This document shows positions 1-5,958 of a stretch of 5,958 nucleotides of DNA, one piece after another. A program made the translations under genes and the position numbers. Origin of the DNA: Candidatus Sphingobacterium stercoripullorum (GTDB lineage: Bacteria; Bacteroidota; Bacteroidia; Sphingobacteriales; Sphingobacteriaceae); the NCBI GenBank assembly GCA_019114715.1, contig DXEZ01000236.1, positions 1 through 5,958 on the forward strand. Reading direction: 5' to 3'. The stretch's first letter is position 1. The number at the start of each line of letters is the position of its first letter. Below the pieces are notes generated by a model that saw only the letters and a program-made list of their open reading frames with translations, was not told where the DNA came from and did no database searches.

Positions 1-50
1 GAAAACATAGTGGCTAGGATCAGACAAATCGGTAAGAATTTTTTATTCAT
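1..50 (-). CDS. 5' end of divergent exported protein (signal peptide only), partial
   Basis: Reading the minus strand from an ATG at 50 down to the window edge gives an open frame MNKKFLPICLILATMFS. It has a short positively charged start (NKK) followed by a hydrophobic stretch, the form of a Sec signal peptide or lipoprotein signal. The frame is open to the edge, so only the first 17 residues are seen and the mature protein is outside. A TAnnTTTG promoter element lies about 42 bases upstream in the right orientation, which supports a real start. As I recall, surE in Bacteroidota is often divergent from a carboxy-terminal (tail-specific, S41) processing protease, so that is the best guess for the product. 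Nothing in the 17 residues proves it; any secreted or lipoprotein would look the same. Confidence 0.6.
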   Translation of the reverse strand, partial: MNKKFLPICLILATMF

Positions 51-91
51 TACTGTTTGTATTTGTTTATACTGTTTTAATTGTTAAAGGA

Positions 92-124
92 CAAAGTTAA
101 CATTATTTGCCTATTAAAAAGCAA
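92..124 (-). promoter_or_regulatory. Putative Bacteroidota-type promoter for the divergent exported gene
   Basis: On the minus strand, TAACTTTG (99 down to 92) matches the Bacteroidota -7 consensus TAnnTTTG exactly. A TTG (124 down to 122) lies 22 bases upstream, at about the usual distance for the -33 element, though it is only a three-base match. Transcription would start near 85-87, giving an untranslated leader of roughly 35 bases before the ATG at 50. The -7 match is seen in the sequence; promoter activity is inferred. Confidence 0.4.
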
Positions 125-263
125 CTTAATACAACAACTCTCATGGTGGAGTTTCATAAAAGATAGAATTTTTCTAAAAACTCCCCTTATAAAACCTATT
201 AAGTTTTGGAAAGAATAGAAACCAAACACCCAAAAACTCATCATAGTTTCATATTTTAGCTAA

Positions 264-1043
264 ATGCATAAAGACACACCTACAATTTTGGTCGTCAACG
301 ATGACGGTATCACTGCTCCAGGCATTAAAGTGCTTATTGAGGAAATGAAAAAATTAGGGCGAGTAGTGGTGGTTGCACCCGATAGCCCTCAATCTGGAAT
401 GGGGCATGCTATTACCATAGGAAAACCAATTCGTCTTGATCGAGTTGATTTATATCCCGGAGTTGAAATGTATAAGTGTTCAGGAACACCTGTAGACTGC
501 GTTAAATTAGCGGTTAACCGCGTTTTCAAAGGAGAGCATCCAGACCTTTGTGTTTCGGGAATAAACCACGGACTCAATCATTCCGTAAATGTCCTGTATT
601 CAGGGACCATGTCGGCAGCTGTAGAAGGAGCAATTGAAGGGATCCCCTCTATAGGATTTTCCTTGGATGATTTTTCAGAAGACGCTAATTTTGAACCTGC
701 ACGGCCCTATGTTAAAAGTATTGCACAACAAGTGCTTAACAACGGACTTCCAACGAGCACGCTATTGAATGTGAACTTTCCAAATACACAAGAATTACAA
801 GGTGTAAAAATATGCAGACAGGCGGGCGCTAGATGGATAGAGGAGTTTGATCATAGAATAGATCCTCGTGGAAGGGAATATTTCTGGTTAACAGGACAAT
901 TTAAACTAGAAGATAGGGGAGAAGATACAGACTCCTATGCACTTAGCAATGGTTTTGTATCCATTGTGCCGACACAGTTCGATATGACCGACCACAGGTT
1001 TATTCCAGAAATAAACTCATGGAGTTTTGATTCCGAAGAATAA
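264..1043 (+). CDS. surE: 5'/3'-nucleotidase SurE
   Basis: SurE is a cytoplasmic, divalent-metal-dependent phosphatase that removes phosphate from nucleoside 5'- and 3'-monophosphates (EC 3.1.3.5); some homologues also cleave polyphosphate. The 259-residue length is normal for the family. The hallmark N-terminus ILVVNDDGITAPGI is present, with the metal-binding pair D13-D14. S44 (in APDSPQSGMGHAIT) and N101 (in SGINHG) match the other two metal ligands known from SurE structures. CSGTPVDC (72-79) and YSGTMSAAVEGA (112-123) are further conserved family blocks. The ATG at 264 puts the NDDG motif at the usual distance from the start; the bases before it (ATTTTAGCTAA) carry no Shine-Dalgarno sequence, as is usual in Bacteroidota. 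It is the first gene of a tight three-gene cluster. No truncation or missing catalytic residue is seen. Confidence 0.97.
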   Translation: MHKDTPTILVVNDDGITAPGIKVLIEEMKKLGRVVVVAPDSPQSGMGHAITIGKPIRLDRVDLYPGVEMYKCSGTPVDCVKLAVNRVFKGEHPDLCVSGINHGLNHSVNVLYSGTMSAAVEGAIEGIPSIGFSLDDFSEDANFEPARPYVKSIAQQVLNNGLPTSTLLNVNFPNTQELQGVKICRQAGARWIEEFDHRIDPRGREYFWLTGQFKLEDRGEDTDSYALSNGFVSIVPTQFDMTDHRFIPEINSWSFDSEE

Positions 1044-1047
1044 AAAT

Positions 1048-1329
1048 ATGACTAAAAAATCAGCTTTAGGCTTTTGTTTAGGCCTTGTATTACCAATATC
1101 TGCACTGTACCTTGAAAAGGTATTAGTTTTGGACATGGTCAGTTCCTCCAAACAGCCATTTATATGGATACTAATTGCTACTTCCATTAACTTATTAGTG
1201 GCCCGTCTGCTTTATAACACTAAGCACCAAGGGTACGTTAAAGGAATAATCGTAAGCACCGTTCTGTCTTTACTAATCATTCTATTTATTCAAAAAAATC
1301 AATTAGAACAACTACTGTTTATCCGCTAA
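1048..1329 (+). CDS. Small three-helix integral membrane protein, function unknown
   Basis: I do not recognise this 93-residue protein. It has a short basic start (MTKK), then three hydrophobic segments at about residues 5-22, 38-55 and 66-82, separated by short polar loops (SSSKQ and YNTKHQGYVK), and a polar tail (QKNQLEQ). It is therefore probably an inner-membrane protein with little outside the bilayer. No enzymatic motif, cysteine pair or conserved charged motif within a helix stands out. The ATG at 1048, four bases after the surE stop, is preferred. A TTG at 1027 in the same frame would add seven polar residues (MIPKNKN) and overlap surE by 17 bases, which is less likely. The stop is followed by mqnD after four bases, so it is cotranscribed and perhaps translationally coupled with both neighbours. 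Coding status is supported by the packing and the membrane pattern, not by homology. Confidence 0.8.
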   Translation: MTKKSALGFCLGLVLPISALYLEKVLVLDMVSSSKQPFIWILIATSINLLVARLLYNTKHQGYVKGIIVSTVLSLLIILFIQKNQLEQLLFIR

Positions 1330-1333
1330 CATC

Positions 1334-2194
1334 ATGAAACTAAAACTCGCATTTTCACCCTGCCCAAACGATACGTTTATATTTGATGCGCTCATTCATT
1401 CAAAAATTGACACTAGAGGCTATCAATTCGAAGTATTATATGAAGATGTTGAAAACTTAAATAAAGGCGTTTTTGATGAACAGTATGATATTAGCAAGCT
1501 AAGTTACCATGCTTATGCGTACGCAAGGAATAATTACCAACTTTTAAACTCTGGAAGTGCATTAGGCTTCGGAGTAGGTCCATTAATCATATGTAAAGAT
1601 CCTAGCTTAATCGATAAGATTAACGAAAACACTATAGATTTAAAGTCTTTAAAGGTTGCCATACCTGGAGTTTATACTACTGCTAATTTTTTATTAGGGA
1701 TTGCTTACCCAGCTATTACAAATAAAGTAACCATGCTATTCTCTAGCATAGAAGAAGCCGTCGTACAGGGGGAGGTTGACTTAGGATTAATAATACACGA
1801 AAATCGTTTCACATATTCAGATAAAGGACTATTTAAAGTGGAGGATCTTGGTGAGTATTGGGAAAGAACTACTCAACATCCGATTCCTCTTGGTGGAATT
1901 GCCGTCAAACGAAGCTTACCTGATGGAGTAAAGAAGGATATAAATGAATTAATTAAAGAAAGTATTGAATATGCTTTTAAAAACCCATATTCTTCAAAAA
2001 GCTTTATTAAATCACTTTCTCAGGAAATGGATGATGAGGTGATAAAACAACATATAGATCTATATGTTAATAAATTCTCAATTGATTTAGGCTCAGTTGG
2101 AAAAGAAGCAATCATGTTTTTAATGAATAAGGCGATAGAGCTTGAGCTTATCCCACAGATTGATGAGGATTTATTTTTAAATTCTATTCGCTAA
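1334..2194 (+). CDS. mqnD: 1,4-dihydroxy-6-naphthoate synthase (MqnD, futalosine menaquinone pathway)
   Basis: MqnD converts cyclic dehypoxanthinyl futalosine to 1,4-dihydroxy-6-naphthoate, a late step of the futalosine route to menaquinone; it is cytoplasmic and has a periplasmic-binding-protein-like two-lobe fold. The 286-residue length fits. Family blocks in order are FSPCPNDTFIFDALIH (7-22), EDVENLN (37-43), DISKLSYHAYAY (52-63), LLNSGSALGFGVGPL (70-84), AIPGVYTTANFLL (109-121), GLIIHENRFTY (151-161) and DLGEYWERTT..PIPLGG (171-188). S57, T115-T116, N118 and H155 sit where substrate-binding residues and the proposed catalytic histidine lie in the Thermus enzyme; this alignment was made by eye. 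MqnA is related but lacks the SPCPNDTF start, so MqnD is the better call. The ATG lies four bases after the previous stop. No other mqn gene is in the window, so the pathway genes are at least partly scattered. Confidence 0.94.
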   Translation: MKLKLAFSPCPNDTFIFDALIHSKIDTRGYQFEVLYEDVENLNKGVFDEQYDISKLSYHAYAYARNNYQLLNSGSALGFGVGPLIICKDPSLIDKINENTIDLKSLKVAIPGVYTTANFLLGIAYPAITNKVTMLFSSIEEAVVQGEVDLGLIIHENRFTYSDKGLFKVEDLGEYWERTTQHPIPLGGIAVKRSLPDGVKKDINELIKESIEYAFKNPYSSKSFIKSLSQEMDDEVIKQHIDLYVNKFSIDLGSVGKEAIMFLMNKAIELELIPQIDEDLFLNSIR

Positions 2195-2322
2195 CTTCTT
2201 TGACCCTACCTGCATTAGTTCCAAATCGAACTAAATTTTTCGATATTTTAAGTTGAATTAAGGCATAAAGCCCGATTATGCAATCATCATTTAAGTTTCG
2301 GAAAATAACTATAAAAAAATAA

Positions 2323-2365
2323 ACAAAAGAGGTGATTGATACGATCTATCAATCACCTCTTTTGT
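2323..2365. terminator. Perfect 19-bp hairpin, bidirectional terminator between convergent operons
   Basis: The arms 2323-2341 (ACAAAAGAGGTGATTGATA) and 2347-2365 are exact reverse complements around a 5-base loop (CGATC, 2342-2346). Reading the minus strand, the stem lies 32 bases beyond the SusD stop and is followed by TTATTTTTTTAT, a good intrinsic-terminator tail. Reading plus, it lies 128 bases beyond the mqnD stop; the stem itself ends in TCTTTTGT and is followed by CATTTTAT, a weaker tail. It most likely ends the SusC-SusD transcript and also stops readthrough from mqnD. Confidence 0.88.
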
Positions 2366-2397
2366 CATTTTATAAAAGTGCTAACTAAGCTAGATAT

Positions 2398-3912
2398 TTA
2401 AGCTGGGTTTTGATCTGCACTACTTAATGCTTTATTAGCATTTATTTCATCTTGTGGAATTCTAAATAAGAACTTGGAAGATCCCGGTTCTAAAGTTAAA
2501 GTCCCTGCATCTAAATTCATTGCTGGATCTCCAGGAACTAAATCACTCCCGCTGTGGTTCCCATCTCCAGTAGCTCTATTCAGTCCTTTTCCTAATCTCT
2601 TAATATCAAAAAGACTAACGCCTTCACCCCAAAGTTCAATTCTACGTTGTAATAGGATCTCGTCAAGAAGTGAATCACCTGATAATCCTTGTGCTGAATA
2701 TTCAGTATCGCGAATCTTAACTAAATTATCTAATAAGTCATTCGCACCTGATTTACCTTGCCTAGCAATAGCTTCGGCTTCAATTAAATACATCTCAGCC
2801 GCACGCATCAGTAGATAGTCGGAATCCCAATTTCCAGGTGTTCTCAAAACAAATTTAACTTGATTATATGGCGGTAAATCTTGTGATAAGCCTTCTTGAT
2901 CTGGTGATAAAAAATTCTGCCTTCTAATGTCGTTTTCGCCAATCTGGTCATAGAGGGCCTTAGTAATTTTCTTTTGCGTCCCTAAAGTGGCATAACCACC
3001 AGAGGCTGCATCCATATGGGAATAAAAAGATGCAAATATAGTAGCTTGTTCCACATTTACTTCAAGTCCCCAAATCCACTCTCCATTAGAAATAGTATTG
3101 AACCCATCCTGTGTATAAGTAGCATTATTCATTAAAGATAGTCCTTGACGCGCCAAATTAGCATATTTTTCTGCTGTAGCCCAATCTTCCATAATTAACG
3201 CTACTCTAGCTCTTATACCTTGGACCGTTTGCTTATTAATATGAGACTTATGCCTCCTAACAGCACCATCCAAGAGCGTTTCCGCCTCTTCTAAGTCCGA
3301 AATAATCAGATCATAAACTGCTTGAACAGTACCCCGATCATGACCTTCAGAAGTAGGTTCAGTATAAAGAGGAACTCCTGGTGCGCTTTCATTACCTTTA
3401 TAAGAATGTTGGAAAAAATTCACTAAATAATAGTAAGAGTTTGCGCGTATAGCCAACGCTTGCCCTCTAATATTCTTTTTATCCTCATCTGATCCTTGGG
3501 CTTCATCGATTTGATCAATAATTCGGTTTGCATTATTAATCAAACGGTAATATTGAAACCAAATTCTATCAGATCTTGAATCTGGAGATGGACTAGATCT
3601 AGCCGTGTACTTATATTCACTATTAAACCATCCGTATCCATCTTTATGCACCACCATATCTTCACCCATTAAATCTGCTGTTAAATCTGCAGATTTCTGG
3701 CCAAAATTTCCATGATTGGTTAAACTTAAGTACATAGCCCTATATGTACCATCCAGAGCTACATATGCACCTTCAGTTGTCTCAAAAACAGTTTCTCCAG
3801 AAACATCATCTGTGGGGTTAGTTTCTAAATAGTCTTTTTTACATGCAGTAAAAGCAAGGAGAAACCCTGAAAGGACTGCAATAAACGTATATTTTAAATT
3901 TTTTATAGTCAT
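2398..3912 (-). CDS. RagB/SusD-family outer-membrane lipoprotein (nutrient uptake)
   Basis: SusD-type proteins are surface lipoproteins that cap a SusC barrel and bind its substrate, usually an oligosaccharide or sometimes a peptide. This one is complete at 504 residues, a usual length. Residues 1-23 form a lipoprotein signal (basic TIKNLK, hydrophobic core, FTAC lipobox) with C24 as the lipidated residue. The following KKD is consistent with the charged surface-export signal of Bacteroidota lipoproteins. Helical TPR-like regions follow: IWFQYYRLINNANRIID (117-133) and GQALAIRANSYYYLVNFF (150-167). The C-terminal SusD domain shows YLLMRAAEMYLIEAEA (366-381), LLQRRIELWGEGVSLFDIKR (420-439) and FRIPQDEINANKAL...QNPA (483-504), close to the family ending QNPGY. 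The ATG at 3912 gives the full signal peptide and lies 9 bases after the SusC stop; that spacer (AAGAGAATT) has at most a weak ribosome-binding site. No carbohydrate-binding residues can be assigned by eye, so the substrate is unknown. Confidence 0.95.
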   Translation of the reverse strand: MTIKNLKYTFIAVLSGFLLAFTACKKDYLETNPTDDVSGETVFETTEGAYVALDGTYRAMYLSLTNHGNFGQKSADLTADLMGEDMVVHKDGYGWFNSEYKYTARSSPSPDSRSDRIWFQYYRLINNANRIIDQIDEAQGSDEDKKNIRGQALAIRANSYYYLVNFFQHSYKGNESAPGVPLYTEPTSEGHDRGTVQAVYDLIISDLEEAETLLDGAVRRHKSHINKQTVQGIRARVALIMEDWATAEKYANLARQGLSLMNNATYTQDGFNTISNGEWIWGLEVNVEQATIFASFYSHMDAASGGYATLGTQKKITKALYDQIGENDIRRQNFLSPDQEGLSQDLPPYNQVKFVLRTPGNWDSDYLLMRAAEMYLIEAEAIARQGKSGANDLLDNLVKIRDTEYSAQGLSGDSLLDEILLQRRIELWGEGVSLFDIKRLGKGLNRATGDGNHSGSDLVPGDPAMNLDAGTLTLEPGSSKFLFRIPQDEINANKALSSADQNPA

Positions 3913-3921
3913 AATTCTCTT

Positions 3922-5958
3922 TTATTGAATACCAACACTAAGACCAAAAGTAAATGTTCTTACAGCAGGATATGTGAAATCTGCGGTACCTGTAAATGAT
4001 CTTTGAGGATCCATTCCTTTTCTTTTCGAGAAAAAGTGAACGTTATCAATTGACCCAAAAATTCTAGCATTTTTAAGTCCTATCTTCGATACTACATCAT
4101 TAGGAAGATTGTAGCCTAGTGAGATGTTTCTAATATTTAAATAAGAAGCATCAAATAGCCCTCTAGTAGAGGCTCCTTGCTGTTCAGTAATATCATTTTG
4201 AATTTTCGGAACATCAGTAATATCTCCTGGCTTCTGCCATCTATCTAGGATGTCTGCATGCCAATGCGACCCGTAAGTACCAGGGTGCATCAAACTTAAG
4301 TAATTAGAATCATAGAACTTGCCTCCTAATTGGAAAGTAAGAAGGAATGAAAGGTCAACATTTTTAAACCTAAAATAATTTTGAAGTCCGCCATTCAAAT
4401 CAGGAATAGCTGAGCCTTGAAAGTAATAATCACCTTCAGTAATATTTCCTGTGGTTTCACGACCTGTAACATTACCTTCCTCATCCGTCACATCTTTATA
4501 GAACAAAGCTCTTCCTGTTTCAGTATCGACACCTGCATATTCTCTTAACCAGAATTGATAGATATCCTTTCCTTCAACTAATTTTTTAGACCCAGATATT
4601 ATTCCATCTTCTCTATTTTCCTCTGCAAGCTCTGTGATTTTATTAGTGAAATGAGAAAGATTCAAATCTATTCTCCAGTCGAAATCGTCTTTTATGACTG
4701 CATTATAGCCGATTTGGAAATCTATCCCTCGGTTATACATGGTCCCAATATTTTTATTGATGAATGTAATTCCAGTAGACATTGGTAGAGGAACTTGGAA
4801 TAGTAAGTTCGACGATTGCCTATTGTACCAATCAATACTACCTTGAATTCTATTATTAAGGAAAGCGAAATCTAGCCCAATGTTGGTTTGTGAGTTTTTC
4901 TCCCAAGCTAATTCTTGATTAGGTAGACTAGAAATTATCGCTCCCGGACTATTAACGTTATTATTACCTAGAGCATATAAAGATTGCCAAGCGTAATAAT
5001 TTGGAGTTCCATCAGAAAAGATCAAGGATTCGTTTCCAGTTTCACCGTAACTTGCTTTTAACTTCAACTCATTTATCCATTGAGAATCTTGTAAGAATTC
5101 TTCTTGAGAAAGTCGCCACGCACCTCCAACCGAATAAAAGCTTCCCCATCTCGCATCTTTATGAAATCTAGAGGTACCATCTCTTCTCAATGACGCAGAA
5201 AACAAATATTTATCCTGATAATCATACATCAGTCTTGAAAAAAATGACTCTATTCTATGATTATGCTTATAAGATGTTGAACCTTCCGCAGTTGCAGCTG
5301 GTGCTAACTCTGAAGTGCCAGGAAAAGGAAACCCACTTCTAGCTGCCTCTAAATAATCACTACTAAATCTATAATTCTCATGACCAACAAGAATATTTAA
5401 GTAATTGTCTTCATCCAGTTGTCTTTCCCAAGTCAAGGTTTGATTAAACGTAAAAGAAAGTTGTCTATCATTAATCTTATAGGACCTACCTTTAACATTA
5501 TCAGCATCTCCATAAAGAGAATTTTGGAAATCTGTACGATAGTTATTATAGTATGTTCCACCAACAGAAGTCCTAAAAGTAAATTCTTCTAAAAACTTTG
5601 CTTCTAAGTAAGTATTTGCATTTATATTTCCTGATAAACGACTTCTTTCATCAAGTGCTAAAGAACCTAAAAGATTTGAGTTCCCAGCATATGGTCTTGT
5701 TCCGTACTGAGAAGGAACTCCCCAATCTAGCATATCTTCACCAGTTACTGGATCAACCACCTTATTTCCTTGTTCGTCTCTAAACCAAACTGGATAAATT
5801 GGCCCCATCATCCGAGTGTAATAAAATGGGTTAGATGTTGCTGTACTTGAAGTAGTGAAGTTGTTTTGCTCTCCTAGTGCCCCATCGATACTTAAGCCAG
5901 TTTTTAACCAATCTTTTACGTTAGCATCGGCGTTAACTCGACCAGTAAACCTTTCGTA
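3922..5958 (-). CDS. SusC/RagA-family TonB-linked outer-membrane transporter, C-terminal part (5' end outside window)
   Basis: The minus-strand frame is open from the right edge to the stop at 3922, giving 678 residues of the C-terminal part of a protein normally near 1000. The missing N-terminus would carry the signal peptide, carboxypeptidase-regulatory-like domain, TonB box and plug. The visible part starts with YERFTGRVNADANVKDWLK, typical of the first barrel strands after the plug. SusC barrel blocks follow: SASLRRDGTSRF, WGSFYSVGGAWRLSQEEFL, LKLKASYGETGN, LAWEKNSQTNIGLDF, NIGTMYNRGIDFQIGY, and near the end SYLNIRNISLGYNLP and YPAVRTFTFGLSVGIQ. The methionine at 5811 is internal: 49 codons with family sequence precede it without a stop. 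Energy would come from TonB-ExbBD, with the SusD protein encoded 9 bases downstream as its lid. The last residue is Q rather than the usual aromatic residue of outer-membrane barrels. Family assignment is firm; substrate is unknown. Confidence 0.95.
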   Translation of the reverse strand, partial: YERFTGRVNADANVKDWLKTGLSIDGALGEQNNFTTSSTATSNPFYYTRMMGPIYPVWFRDEQGNKVVDPVTGEDMLDWGVPSQYGTRPYAGNSNLLGSLALDERSRLSGNINANTYLEAKFLEEFTFRTSVGGTYYNNYRTDFQNSLYGDADNVKGRSYKINDRQLSFTFNQTLTWERQLDEDNYLNILVGHENYRFSSDYLEAARSGFPFPGTSELAPAATAEGSTSYKHNHRIESFFSRLMYDYQDKYLFSASLRRDGTSRFHKDARWGSFYSVGGAWRLSQEEFLQDSQWINELKLKASYGETGNESLIFSDGTPNYYAWQSLYALGNNNVNSPGAIISSLPNQELAWEKNSQTNIGLDFAFLNNRIQGSIDWYNRQSSNLLFQVPLPMSTGITFINKNIGTMYNRGIDFQIGYNAVIKDDFDWRIDLNLSHFTNKITELAEENREDGIISGSKKLVEGKDIYQFWLREYAGVDTETGRALFYKDVTDEEGNVTGRETTGNITEGDYYFQGSAIPDLNGGLQNYFRFKNVDLSFLLTFQLGGKFYDSNYLSLMHPGTYGSHWHADILDRWQKPGDITDVPKIQNDITEQQGASTRGLFDASYLNIRNISLGYNLPNDVVSKIGLKNARIFGSIDNVHFFSKRKGMDPQRSFTGTADFTYPAVRTFTFGLSVGIQ

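Noticed and set aside
200..208. TAAGTTTTG as a -7 element for surE
   Set aside because: It needs one extra base compared with TAnnTTTG and has no TTG near the expected upstream distance, so it is not supported as a promoter.
176..239. Direct repeat AAAAACTC at 176-183 and 232-239 upstream of surE
   Set aside because: Eight bases of mostly A in an AT-rich spacer is expected by chance, and nothing else at the two sites matches.
389..577. 62-codon minus-strand open frame inside surE
   Set aside because: It lies wholly antisense to conserved surE motifs and shows no family sequence or own promoter.
1027..1047. Alternative TTG start for the small membrane protein, overlapping the end of surE
   Set aside because: It would add only seven polar residues before a good ATG that already follows the surE stop by four bases, the same spacing as the next junction.
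2223..2281. Two short inverted repeats after mqnD (ATCGAA/TTCGAT at 2225-2244 and GCATAA/TTATGC at 2263-2281)
   Set aside because: The stems are only 6 bp with 7-8 base loops and no T-tract, within chance for AT-rich DNA; the 19-bp hairpin further on is a far better terminator.
2474..2818. 114-codon plus-strand open frame opposite the SusD gene
   Set aside because: It is antisense to the conserved C-terminal SusD domain. Its serine- and proline-rich, low-pattern product is typical of a reverse-strand shadow.
5598..5783. 61-codon plus-strand open frame opposite the SusC gene
   Set aside because: It is antisense to the SusC barrel, short, and has no recognisable features.
5809..5811. ATG at 5811 (minus) as the start of the SusC-like gene
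   Set aside because: The frame continues upstream to the edge with 49 codons of typical SusC sequence, so this methionine is internal.

Overview
The window looks like chromosome from an AT-rich, Gram-negative member of the Bacteroidota. The evidence is a SusC/SusD-type outer-membrane uptake pair, gene starts without clear Shine-Dalgarno sequences, and a TAnnTTTG-type promoter element. MqnD, from the futalosine route to menaquinone, points towards a Cytophagia-like lineage rather than Bacteroidia or Flavobacteriia, which generally use the classical Men pathway. That placement is inference from family knowledge, not something read directly.

Left part (1-2194). The first 50 bases hold, on the minus strand, the start of a divergently transcribed exported protein; only its signal-peptide region is inside the window. 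A 213-base AT-rich intergenic stretch (51-263) separates it from a compact plus-strand cluster: surE (5'/3'-nucleotidase), a 93-residue three-helix membrane protein of unknown function, and mqnD (1,4-dihydroxy-6-naphthoate synthase). The two junctions in this cluster are each only 4 bases, so the three genes are very probably one transcription unit. A TAnnTTTG-type promoter can be proposed for the minus-strand gene; no convincing promoter is visible for surE.

Middle (2195-2397). This convergent intergenic region contains a perfect 19-bp inverted repeat with a 5-base loop (2323-2365). It is flanked by T-rich sequence on both sides, better on the minus-strand side, and is a good bidirectional terminator for mqnD and the SusCD operon.

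Right part (2398-5958). A minus-strand SusC-SusD operon is read from right to left. The SusC-like TonB-dependent transporter runs off the right edge, so its signal peptide, N-terminal domain and plug are missing and only the beta-barrel is present. It is followed after 9 bases by a complete SusD-like surface lipoprotein. Together they would form an outer-membrane import complex with SusD as a substrate-binding lid over the SusC barrel. The substrate cannot be told from this window: no glycoside hydrolase, peptidase or regulator lies next to the pair here, and SusD is the last gene of the unit.

I found no sign of a mobile element, CRISPR array, RNA gene or phage/defence system. The content is mostly ordinary; the least explained item is the small membrane protein between surE and mqnD.
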